Source: Bacteroides rodentium JCM 16496 (GTDB taxonomy: Bacteria; Bacteroidota; Bacteroidia; Bacteroidales; Bacteroidaceae). Taken from it: DNA of 59,182 nucleotides. Position 1 is the first letter of the stretch; every line of letters starts with the position of its first letter. A model generated the notes under the pieces. It saw only the letters and a program-made list of their open reading frames with translations. It ran no database searches and had not been told where the DNA came from. Positions 10,414-18,455 of this stretch are shown here, piece by piece. The translations under genes were made by a program, and so were the position numbers. The stretch covers positions 1 through 59,182 of the forward strand of contig NZ_BAKJ01000030.1 of the NCBI RefSeq assembly GCF_000614125.1, in the 5' to 3' direction.

Positions 10414-11283
10414 TCAGTCTTTCGCCTGGTGTACCGTCAACTGCGGGAACGGGAAACCGATGCCCTCTTCGTTGAATACGGAGTAAATCTTCTTGTTCAT
10501 ATCAAAATAAACGCCCCAGTAATCTCCACTCTTCACCCAAACACGGATAACTACATTCACGCTGCTGGCATCCAAGGCATGGAGGGCTACAAACGGTTCG
10601 GGAGTATCCAGGATACGGTTGTCTTCGGAGATGATACGACGCACGGTACTTTCTACCTTGTCATAATTTTCACCGTATTCCACCCCGATCACCCAATCTA
10701 CACGACGCGTATCCTCACGGCTGTAATTAGTCACAGTACCGCTACTCAAAGCACCGTTGGGGATATAAATCACTTTATTGTCGGCTGTAGTCAGAATCGT
10801 ATGGAAGATTTGGATTTCGCGTACTGTGCCGGACACTCCCTGGCTTTCAATCCAGTCGCCTACCTTGAAAGGACGAAACAGCAAGACAATCAGTCCACCC
10901 GCAAAGTTCTGCAAGTTTCCGGAAAGTGCCATACCGATAGCCACACCGGCAGATGCCAACAAAGCTGCAAATGAAGTGGTTTCCACTCCCAGTTTGCCGA
11001 TAACGGCAATGATTAACAGAATTGTCAGCAAGATATTGACCAAACTTTTCACAAAGCTCTGGATACTGGCATCCACATGTCTTTTTTCCAATAACCTCGC
11101 CAGCATTTTCCGAAGAAGGGATATCAAGAATCGTCCCACCACAAAGATTATAACGGCTCCAATGATGCGCCCACCGGCATTCACACTCCAATCTATCAAT
11201 TGCTGAAGAAATATTTGCAGTTTGCTGAAACCATCATCAGCAGTTTGAGCGGCAAAAGCTGCCATGAATAAGGATAATAACAT
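10414..11283 (-). CDS. Small-conductance mechanosensitive channel, MscS family
   Basis: A 289-residue channel from the ATG at 11283; an in-frame start at 11391 is less likely because it would end just before the riboswitch and lacks a signal-like start. It has an N-terminal hydrophobic leader and then membrane helices. TM3 has the Gly/Ala packing pattern SAGVAIGMALSGNLQNFAGG, followed by the beta domain (FKVGDWIE, GTVREIQIFHT, IPNGALSSGTVTNYS). MscS channels release solutes on osmotic downshock. It is divergent from the thiamine operon and shares its upstream region. Confidence 0.9.
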   Translation of the reverse strand: MLLSLFMAAFAAQTADDGFSKLQIFLQQLIDWSVNAGGRIIGAVIIFVVGRFLISLLRKMLARLLEKRHVDASIQSFVKSLVNILLTILLIIAVIGKLGVETTSFAALLASAGVAIGMALSGNLQNFAGGLIVLLFRPFKVGDWIESQGVSGTVREIQIFHTILTTADNKVIYIPNGALSSGTVTNYSREDTRRVDWVIGVEYGENYDKVESTVRRIISEDNRILDTPEPFVALHALDASSVNVVIRVWVKSGDYWGVYFDMNKKIYSVFNEEGIGFPFPQLTVHQAKD

Positions 11284-11346
11284 AACTGTACTTTTTAAAA
11301 TTAACGCTACAAAATTAACAAATAACTCCGATTTTCGTTCACTTAG

Positions 11347-11378
11347 TTTGTCTTTTTCGACAGAAACTCCTACTTTTG
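11347..11378 (+). promoter_or_regulatory. Promoter of the thiamine operon
   Basis: TTTG at 11347-11350, 20 bp, then TACTTTTG at 11371-11378. This is an exact match to the Bacteroides -33/-7 pattern. The start site would fall near 11385, about 10 nt before the TPP riboswitch. Confidence 0.75.
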
Positions 11379-11395
11379 CTCCCGATTTCAACTAA

Positions 11396-11463
11396 GGGGT
11401 GCCCTAATACGACGGGCTGAGATCATACCCATTGACCTGATCCGGGTAGTGCCGGCGGAGGGA
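11396..11463 (+). promoter_or_regulatory. TPP riboswitch (THI element)
   Basis: The conserved blocks occur in order: GGGGTGCC, GGGCTGAGA, ATACCC, CCTGATCCGGGTA, then TGCCGGCGGAGGGA. The element lies between the promoter and a TonB receptor followed by pnuT and thiamine pyrophosphokinase, so it should shut off thiamine uptake when TPP is plentiful. One conserved A is absent (TTGACCTG where TGAACCTG is usual), the same type of single-base loss seen in many genes here. Confidence 0.95.
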
Positions 11464-11515
11464 AAAGAAGAAAAGTCTCCCCTTTTCTGTATTCATCTAA
11501 ACGAAACAATTGCAA

Positions 11516-13824
11516 ATGAAGAGACATGCAATGGCAGCCTGCCTCCTTACGGCAGCACTGGATGTCTGTGCGCAGACACAAGAGCAAGACAGCCTGCGGG
11601 TGATAAACCTGCAGGAAGTGGTAGTCATCTCCACACGTGCCACAAACAGCACACCGGTGGCATTCACCAATATAGGCAAAGAACAACTGAAAAAACAGAA
11701 TTTCGGACAAGACCTGCCGTATCTGTTGAGTATGACACCCTCCGCCATTACGACCAGCGATGCCGGTGCCGGGGTGGGTTACACCACGCTGAGAGTCCGC
11801 GGAACAGACGGCACACGCATCAACGTCACCGCCAACGGCATTCCCATCAACGACGCGGAGAGTCACACGGTATTCTGGGTCAACCTGCCGGACTTCGCCT
11901 CCTCCGTCAAGGACATGCAGGTGCAACGCGGGGCTGGTACCTCAACAAACGGTGCAGGAGCTTTCGGTGCCAGCATCAACATGCAGACGGGTGATTTCTC
12001 CATGAAACCCTATGCAGAATTCAACGGTTCCTACGGCTCCTTCCATACGCACAAGGAGACGGTGAAAGTGGGAACGGGGCTCATCAACAATCATTGGTCG
12101 TTCGATGCGCGACTTTCCAACATCAGTACAGACGGGTATATAGACCGGGCGTCTGTGGGACTGAACTCCTATTATCTGCAAGGAGGGTACTACAATGACA
12201 ACACCTCCGTCAAGCTGATAACCTTTACCGGCAAAGAGCGCACTTACCACGCATGGAACTATGCCAGCAAGGAGGAGATGGAACGTTACGGACGGCGTTA
12301 TAATTCCTGCGGATTCATGTACGCCACCGACCGGGACGGCCATGTATACAACAAAGAATATTATGAAGAAAACGGCGAGAAGCATTACCTCACGGACGAA
12401 GGAGGTGCACTGCATTTCTATGACGACCAGACCGACAACTATACGCAGAAGAATTACCAGCTGCTGTTCAACCACAACTTCACTCCGCAATGGAACCTGA
12501 ATATCGGCCTGCACTACACCAAAGGCGACGGATACTATCAGGAATATAAAGGCAAACGCTCGTTGGCAGAGTACGGTATGTCGCCTTTCGAATACAATGG
12601 CGACAAGATAAAAGCAAGCGACCTTATCCGCAAGAAGGCAATGGACAACCGGTTTGGCGGCGGAATCTTCTCCGTAAGCTACAAAGCCGACCGTCTGCAT
12701 GCCTCCTTGGGCGGTGCACTGAACCGCTATGACGGCGACCACTTCGGCCGGGTGCTTTGGGTAAAAAACTATATCGGCCACTTGGACCCCGACCACGACT
12801 ACTACCGCAACAACGCCACAAAGAATGACGGGAACATCTACCTGAAAGCCAACTACGAACTGGCAAGCGGCCTCAGCGCCTACCTCGACCTGCAATACCG
12901 CCACATCGACTACAAGATAAACGGACTGAACGACAAGTACGACTGGACTGCCGCCACTCCGGGAATGCAAAAATTGGACATTGACGAAGACTTCGACTTC
13001 TTCAACCCGAAAGCCGGACTGTCCTGGCAAATCGACCGCAACCACCGCCTATACGGTTCGTTCAGCGTGGCCCATAAAGAGCCTACGCGCAACAACTACA
13101 CCGACGGCTACTTCACCGAACATCCCAAGGCCGAGCGTTTGTTCGACTACGAACTGGGATATACCTTCGCCAACTCATGCTCCATGCGGGTGCCAACTTC
13201 TACTATATGGACTATAAAGACCAGCTGGTACTGACGGGAGAGCTGAACGAGATAGGCGAAGCCATGGCCAGCAACGTGCCCGACAGCTACCGTACGGGCA
13301 TTGAACTGATGGCCGGCATCAAACTGGACTGCGGCTTGCAATGGGATATCAATGCCACACTCAGCAAGAACCGTGTGCAGAACTTTACCGAGACACTTTT
13401 TGAGGACGAGGAGGCAGGGTCTGAAGCATGGGTCATCAAACACGGAGATACCCCCATCGCATTCTCTCCCGACTTCATACTGAACAACCGCTTCGGCTAT
13501 ACGTTCAAGGGATTCGAAGCCTCGTTGCAGTCACAATATATCAGCAAGCAATACATGAGTAACGCCAAGCAAGAGGAGTGCACGCTGGATGCCTATTTCG
13601 TAAGCAACCTGAATCTGTCCTATACCTTCAAGTTGCCTAAAGTAAAGTCGGTAACCGTAGGGTGCACCATCTACAATCTGTTCAATGAAGAATACGAAAA
13701 CAACGGATACGCAGGCAGCGGATACTATCACGACGATAACGGAGGAAAAGTCCGTTACAACTATGCCGGCTACGCTGCCCAGGCGGGAACGAATGTATTG
13801 GGACATATAGCAATCAATTTCTGA
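11516..13824 (+). CDS. TonB-dependent receptor, predicted thiamine uptake, frameshifted
   Basis: Outer-membrane receptor of about 769 residues after restoring one C near 13175. A signal peptide (MKRHAMAACLLTAALDVCAQ) is followed by a plug domain (LQEVVVISTRA, LRVRGTDGTRINVTANG, QRGAGTSTNGAGAFG) and a 22-strand type barrel ending in NVLGHIAINF, with a terminal Phe typical of outer-membrane barrels. Thiamine or a precursor as substrate is inferred from the TPP riboswitch in front and from pnuT and the kinase behind. The ATG at 11516 is preferred over the TTG two codons earlier. The stop overlaps the pnuT start (TGATG). Confidence 0.9.
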
Positions 13825-14474
13825 TGGAACATATTCTTGAGATTATAGGCACTGTGGTCGGGATTCTCTATCTCTGGTTGGAGTACCGGGCAAGCATTTA
13901 TCTTTGGATAGCGGGCATCATTATGCCTGCCGTCTATATTTTTGTCTACTATGATGCGGGGTTGTATGCAGACTTCGGCATCAATATCTATTATCTGGGT
14001 GCTGCCATCTACGGCTGGATGATGTGGAAGTACGGAGCATTTCTGCGCCGGACTATCTTGCGGCAGAAAGGTGCAGGACAGAAAGGAGAGGACAAAAGAA
14101 CAGAAGAACAAAAGCGGGAACTTCCTATCACCCATATGCCGGCTCGCTACTTGCTGCCACTTACCGCCGTATTCATCGCCGCTCTGCTTGGCATTGCCTG
14201 GATATTGATAAACTTCACGGACAGCAATGTGCCCTGGCTGGACTCCTTCACCACCGCACTGAGCATAGTCGGCATGTGGATGCTGGCACGGAAATATGTA
14301 GAGCAATGGTGGGCATGGATTGCGGTAGATGCCGTCAGCACCGGACTGTACATCTACAAAGGACTTGATTTTACAGCCGAACTATATGCCCTTTACACAA
14401 TTATAGCTATCTTTGGCTACTTCAAATGGAGGAAAATGATGAATAAGGATGAAGGATTAGAGATTAGGGATTAA
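13824..14474 (+). CDS. pnuT: PnuC-family thiamine transporter (PnuT)
   Basis: A 216-residue inner-membrane protein with about seven hydrophobic helices. PnuC-family features include GTVVGILYLWLEYRAS near the start and WWAWIAVDAVSTGLYIYKGL near the end, the latter containing the W..D pattern of the binding site. Members next to a TPP riboswitch and thiamine pyrophosphokinase move thiamine rather than nicotinamide riboside; the kinase then traps it. A charged cytoplasmic loop (QKGEDKRTEEQKRE) is in the middle. The last codons run through a GGATTAGAGATTAGGG word repeat. Confidence 0.9.
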   Translation: MEHILEIIGTVVGILYLWLEYRASIYLWIAGIIMPAVYIFVYYDAGLYADFGINIYYLGAAIYGWMMWKYGAFLRRTILRQKGAGQKGEDKRTEEQKRELPITHMPARYLLPLTAVFIAALLGIAWILINFTDSNVPWLDSFTTALSIVGMWMLARKYVEQWWAWIAVDAVSTGLYIYKGLDFTAELYALYTIIAIFGYFKWRKMMNKDEGLEIRD

Positions 14475-14481
14475 GAAAGAT

Positions 14482-15159
14482 ATGAAAGACGAATTATCAA
14501 CGAGCAACGAGCAATTATCAGCTATTGATGCCGTAGTTTTGGCGAATGGGGAATATCCAGTCAGTCCCCTGCCTTTAAAGATATTGGCGGAAGCGCCATA
14601 CGTGGTTTGCTGCGACGGCGGAGCGGACGAATACATCCGCCGGGGCCATACGCCCGACGTGATTATCGGCGACGGCGACTCCCTCAGTGATGAAAACCGC
14701 CGGAAGTTCGGACATATCCTACACCGTATCAGCGACCAGGAGACCAACGACCAGACCAAAGCCGTCAATTTCCTGCTGGCGCAAGGCAAACGCCGCATCG
14801 CCATCATCGGTGCCACAGGCAAGCGTGAAGACCATACACTGGGAAATATCAGCCTGCTCATCGACTATCTCCGTGCCGGAGCCGATGTACGTACCTATAC
14901 CGATTACGGCATCTTCATTCCCTGCCGGAGTACCCGCATCTTCCCAAGCCATCCCGGACAGCAAGTATCCATCATCAACTTCACTGCACACGGTCTGCAT
15001 GGCAAAGGACTGGTCTATCCCCTCAGCGACTTCACCAACTGGTGGCAAGGCACACTCAACGAATGTACCGGTACGGAATTCACCATCGAAGCGGAAGGGG
15101 AATACCTGGTATTCGTCACTACTTCTTCGCTTCCGCCACTTCAACAAAGTACACGCTGA
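14482..15159 (+). CDS. Thiamine pyrophosphokinase
   Basis: A 225-residue enzyme that makes TPP from thiamine and ATP. The family motifs are clear: VVCCDGGADEYIRRG, PDVIIGDGDSLSDE, SDQETNDQTKAVNFLL, and IIGATGKREDHTLGNISLL. It is the third gene of the riboswitch-controlled operon, 7 bp after pnuT. The first ~12 codons (STSNEQLSAID) read through an AT-rich word repeat and may be a recent extension. The 3' end overlaps the convergent EamA gene by 41 bp, so the tail SLPPLQQSTR is antisense to that gene's end. Confidence 0.92.
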   Translation: MKDELSTSNEQLSAIDAVVLANGEYPVSPLPLKILAEAPYVVCCDGGADEYIRRGHTPDVIIGDGDSLSDENRRKFGHILHRISDQETNDQTKAVNFLLAQGKRRIAIIGATGKREDHTLGNISLLIDYLRAGADVRTYTDYGIFIPCRSTRIFPSHPGQQVSIINFTAHGLHGKGLVYPLSDFTNWWQGTLNECTGTEFTIEAEGEYLVFVTTSSLPPLQQSTR

Positions 15160-16027
15160 TACAAATCATGGCAATGGCAACGGCTTGCGTCCAGCTGAAA
15201 CGGTCCTGCCCCAAGGCGAGGGAAACAACAGTGGTCACCACCAATATCAGGTAACTGTACATGGCCACAACCGTCGTCTTGAGATACTTCAGCCCCACCG
15301 GAACCAGGAAGTAGCTGAGATAAGTAGGGAAAATCAGTACAAACGCCAGTACCGCCCACGGCACCCAGTGCCACTCCCCATGCAGGGCATCCACCAGCAA
15401 GGGCGCATCCCAACCGGTAATGGACGACACTATCAGCCCCGTTACTGCCGCACCGCCAAAGATGTACTTCATCATCGTCACTACCCCGACCTCTTCCAGC
15501 AGTTTCTTGCTCACAATCAGGTAAACGGCAAAGACCAGCGAGCTCACCATACAGAGCATGTTGCCCGTAAATGCATCGTGCGCCAGGTCGTCACTGCCTT
15601 GCGTAAGGATGCACAGCAACGCACCGCCAAAACCCAGCGCTATGCCGATTATCTTCATCAGCGTAGCCTTTTCGTGCAGGAAAAAGACAGATAGCAGAAA
15701 GACCCAAATGGGCTGCATGGAGTTGAAGATGGCACTGGAAACCGGAGTCGTCTTACTGATGCCCAGCAGATAGCAGAACATGAACCCGTAGAGTCCGAAA
15801 GCTCCCAGACAGAATAGCCCTATCCGCTGCCGCTTTGTGACCGGTGCCTCCTTTACAAACCAGCTTGTTATCCAAAATGCCACGGCAGCAAAGACACAAC
15901 GCACCGTGACACCCGTCAATGCGCCCAGCCACAAAGGGAGCAGAAATTTCAATCCATTCATATTCAACCCCGCCATGACGCGCGACGCAACCATACTGAG
16001 ATTGGCTTCCAGTTTCTTATCTTTCAT
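15119..16027 (-). CDS. EamA/DMT-family transporter
   Basis: A 302-residue permease with about ten membrane helices in two EamA repeats. The first repeat includes ISKTTPVSSAIFNSMQPIWV and the second includes VALKYLK-type KYLKTTVVAMYSYLILVV. The start at 16027 (MKDKKLEANL) is chosen because the frame upstream lacks hydrophobic character and overlaps the promoter region of the toxin-antitoxin pair. The substrate is unknown; the family exports metabolites. A related gene occurs at 56883. It is convergent with, and overlaps, the kinase gene. Confidence 0.87.
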   Translation of the reverse strand: MKDKKLEANLSMVASRVMAGLNMNGLKFLLPLWLGALTGVTVRCVFAAVAFWITSWFVKEAPVTKRQRIGLFCLGAFGLYGFMFCYLLGISKTTPVSSAIFNSMQPIWVFLLSVFFLHEKATLMKIIGIALGFGGALLCILTQGSDDLAHDAFTGNMLCMVSSLVFAVYLIVSKKLLEEVGVVTMMKYIFGGAAVTGLIVSSITGWDAPLLVDALHGEWHWVPWAVLAFVLIFPTYLSYFLVPVGLKYLKTTVVAMYSYLILVVTTVVSLALGQDRFSWTQAVAIAMICISVYFVEVAEAKK

Positions 16028-16096
16028 CAGCTTCGTATTTTTCCCCTCAAACAATTCATTACTTTGAAATGTTTTAGGGGAAAAGGAGGTAACGTT

Positions 16097-16264
16097 ATGG
16101 CAAAAGTTAAAGAAGAACAATCGTCCCAGCAAACAAAGCAAGTCCTCGCATTCTCCACCCGGCTACGCCATGACCTTAAGAAAGCCTGCCGGCAACTGGA
16201 TGAGGGAGAAGGACAAGAGGACGTCACAATCAGTAAGGAGGTGGAAGCATGGCTAAACAAATAA
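16097..16264 (+). CDS. Putative antitoxin of a type II toxin-antitoxin pair
   Basis: A 55-residue basic/acidic protein (MAKVKEEQSSQQ... EVEAWLNK). It is just upstream of and overlaps a ParE/RelE-like gene by 16 bp, the usual antitoxin position. A very strong ribosome-binding site, AGGAGGT, ends 6 bp before the ATG, unusual for this genome. The family is not recognised from the sequence; the role is inferred from the pairing. Confidence 0.6.
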   Translation: MAKVKEEQSSQQTKQVLAFSTRLRHDLKKACRQLDEGEGQEDVTISKEVEAWLNK

Positions 16265-16572
16265 TCTGGTCGCCACTCGCCAAGGAGACACTGAAAGACC
16301 TGCTGATTTCCTCGCAAGAAAGAGATGACAACAAGCGGTGTGACGGGACTCTGTACACCTTGTTCCAAAATGCATTGTACCGTGTCACGCAGAATCCGTT
16401 TATCGGACAGCCCACCGAAGCAGAGAACATACGGTACATCATTCCGCATCCGGACTATACGCTTCTTTACCGGCACAGTCTCCGGAAGATTGAAGTGCTT
16501 GTGCTATGGAACAACCATCATAAGTTGGGCAGCATGATAAACATCATCCGGGAAGAGCCGAATACGGAATAA
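16249..16572 (+). CDS. RelE/ParE-superfamily toxin
   Basis: A 107-residue protein with the RelE/ParE layout: an N-terminal strand and helix (IIWSPLAKETLKDLL), a middle helix, then strands NIRYIIPHPDYTLLYRHS and KIEVLVLWNNHHK. These resemble ParE-type toxins, which block gyrase or cleave mRNA. It overlaps the small upstream gene by 16 bp, so the two are translationally coupled. A periodic repeat array and a terminator follow. Confidence 0.8.
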   Translation: MAKQIIWSPLAKETLKDLLISSQERDDNKRCDGTLYTLFQNALYRVTQNPFIGQPTEAENIRYIIPHPDYTLLYRHSLRKIEVLVLWNNHHKLGSMINIIREEPNTE

Positions 16573-16640
16573 AGCGGCCAATCTTGTCAAGAGCAGATTT
16601 ATGGAAGATTAACGGAACAGACGCATTATCGCCCGTTCAT

Positions 16641-16816
16641 GTAGCCGGACCGAACCATGTATCCGTCCCGAACATATCATCTGTTTATCCCCGACACACC
16701 ATCTGTCGGCACCGAGCATATCATCCGAAAGCTCGGGGCTTTTCATCCGAAACATCCGGGCTTTTCGCCAAAAACATCCGGGCTTTTCGTCAAAACTTCT
16801 GGAGTTTTCCAAGCAA
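16641..16816. repeat. 22-bp periodic repeat array 1
   Basis: Eight consecutive blocks of 22 bp cover 16641-16816. Two neighbours are nearly identical (core AACATCCGGGCTTTTCG at 16751 and 16773); others drift gradually (ATATCATC and ACCATCTG forms at 16663-16728). Several blocks contain short dyads, for example CCGACA...TGTCGG at 16691-16709 and AAAACTTCTGGAGTTTT at 16793. A 131-codon reading frame across it yields repetitive peptides and is not a gene. Confidence 0.8.
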
Positions 16817-16921
16817 ATGCCCGCCATTCCGCTTGCTGAAGTGGAGGATTAAATCTGTAAAGTACTGGTTTAGGAGAGTAAACCCTAAGGTTTGGCAAAT
16901 GAAGTGGTGGAAGAAAACAAC

Positions 16922-16950
16922 AAAAAAGGAGAAGCGATGCCTCTCCTTTT
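16922..16950. terminator. Bidirectional terminator between toxin and thrC
   Basis: AAAAGGAG pairs with CTCCTTTT, flanked by A and T runs, between the convergent toxin gene and thrC. It can end transcription from either side. Confidence 0.75.
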
Positions 16951-17057
16951 ATGCTAATTTAAAATTGAATCTGAACTAAGATTGCAGTTACAAAGATACA
17001 ACATCCGAAAGACGATGTCAAGCAATCCGGCGTTTTTCTTTACGGACGTCCCATTCT

Positions 17058-18359
17058 TTATACATGCATCAGGTATTGCTTGAAGTCCGCAAAGTCCTTT
17101 GACATTGGCAGGCTCTTCTTCTCACCGCGCATAAAGGCCTGAAGCTTGGCAGGTATCTCTACCGCTTCACCGATAATCTTCTCCACTGTATCCTTGAACT
17201 TCGCCGGATGGGCCGTCTCCAGGAATACGCCCGTTTCGCCGGGTTTCAGTCCTTCGGCCAGGGCCCGGAAGCCGCAGGCTCCGTGCGGGTCGAGCAGGTA
17301 ATGGTCCTTCTTCCACACTTCCCGCATGGTTTCGGCAATCTGCTCGTCGGTATAAGTGGCACCGCTGATTTCGGCAGAGATGGCGGCATGGCTGCCTCCG
17401 TAAAGGTCGAGTACACGGGCAAAGTTACTCGGGTCGCCCACATCCATCGCATTGGCAATGGTGGCAATACTGGGACGCGGCGTATAAACACCCGTCTGCA
17501 AATATTGGAAGAAGATGTCATTGCGGTTGTTGGAAGCGATAAAGCGTTCCACGGGCAGTCCCATACGCTTGCCGAAGAGGCCGGCAGTGATGTTACCGAA
17601 GTTACCGCTGGGTACACAAACGACGGCATTGTCTCCCTTGCCGGCACGTTTCAGTTGAGCATAGGCATAAAAGTAATAGAACGCCTGCGGCAAGAAACGC
17701 GCCACGTTGATGGAATTGGCGCTGGTCAGTTGCAGGTGCTCGTTGAGTTCCCGGTCCATAAAAGCGGATTTAACCAAAGCCTGGCAATCGTCGAACGTGC
17801 CATCGACCTCAATGGCCGTGATATTCTGTCCTAAAGTAGTGAACTGCTTCTCCTGGATTTCACTGACCTTTCCTTTCGGATAAAGCACATAGACATGTAT
17901 GCCCTCCACACCGAGGAAACCATTGGCAACGGCACTACCCGTATCACCGGAGGTAGCAACAAGCACATTGACTTGCTTCTTGCCCTCTTTCTTGATGAAG
18001 TATCCCAGCAAACGCGCCATGAAGCGGCCGCCCACATCCTTAAAGGCAAGCGTCGGACCATGGAACAGCTCAAGTGAATAAATATTCTCCGTCACGCGGA
18101 CCAGTGGGACATCGAAACTGAGTGTATCATAAACAATCTGTTTCAGTGTATCGGCAGGAACATCCCCGCCAAAAAAGGCATCTGCCACACGATAGGCTAT
18201 CTCCTGAAAGCTGAGCGTATCGATGCTATCGTAAAACTCTTGTGGCAAGGGCTTGATTGTAAAGGGCATGAAGAGCCCCTTGTCTGCGGCAAGTCCCTTT
18301 ACCACGGCTTCTTCAAGAGTGGCTTCGGGGGCTTGTTTGTTGGTGCTATAATATTTCAT
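17058..18359 (-). CDS. thrC: Threonine synthase
   Basis: A 433-residue PLP enzyme converting O-phosphohomoserine to threonine, the last step of the pathway. The start MKYYSTNKQAPEATLEEAV is typical. The PLP lysine lies in PTLAFKDVGGRF and the phosphate-binding region in VATSGDTGSAVANG; SGNFGNITAG is also conserved. It is the last gene of the thrA-apgM-thrC operon, 80 bp after apgM across a palindromic repeat. The frame is intact. Confidence 0.97.
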   Translation of the reverse strand: MKYYSTNKQAPEATLEEAVVKGLAADKGLFMPFTIKPLPQEFYDSIDTLSFQEIAYRVADAFFGGDVPADTLKQIVYDTLSFDVPLVRVTENIYSLELFHGPTLAFKDVGGRFMARLLGYFIKKEGKKQVNVLVATSGDTGSAVANGFLGVEGIHVYVLYPKGKVSEIQEKQFTTLGQNITAIEVDGTFDDCQALVKSAFMDRELNEHLQLTSANSINVARFLPQAFYYFYAYAQLKRAGKGDNAVVCVPSGNFGNITAGLFGKRMGLPVERFIASNNRNDIFFQYLQTGVYTPRPSIATIANAMDVGDPSNFARVLDLYGGSHAAISAEISGATYTDEQIAETMREVWKKDHYLLDPHGACGFRALAEGLKPGETGVFLETAHPAKFKDTVEKIIGEAVEIPAKLQAFMRGEKKSLPMSKDFADFKQYLMHV

Positions 18360-18374
18360 TGCGGTATTTTTTTA

Positions 18375-18455
18375 TTCACCACAGAGTAGCACAGAGTTTC
18401 ACGGAGTTTTATTTATAGAGAACTCTGTGAAACTCTGTGTTACTCTGTGGTGGAA
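18375..18455. repeat. CTCTGTG-family inverted repeat, copy B
   Basis: Arms 18375-18409 and 18421-18455 pair with an 11-nt loop, forming a long hairpin between apgM and thrC inside the threonine operon. The arm nearer apgM overlaps its stop codon and encodes its last residues (SSTTE). It could shape mRNA stability or relative expression of thrC. Confidence 0.9.

Noticed and set aside
10414..11391. Longer MscS start at 11391
   Set aside because: The extra 36 residues are charged, overlap the divergent promoter on the other strand and precede a natural signal-like start at 11283.
11942..13045. 367-codon minus-strand frame opposite the thiamine receptor
   Set aside because: Shadow frame with a Val-rich composition typical of antisense reading.
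16584..16979. 131-codon plus-strand frame after the toxin gene
   Set aside because: Its sequence comes from the 22-bp array (repeated GLF/AFRQN-like words) and the terminator; there is no family match or plausible start signal.
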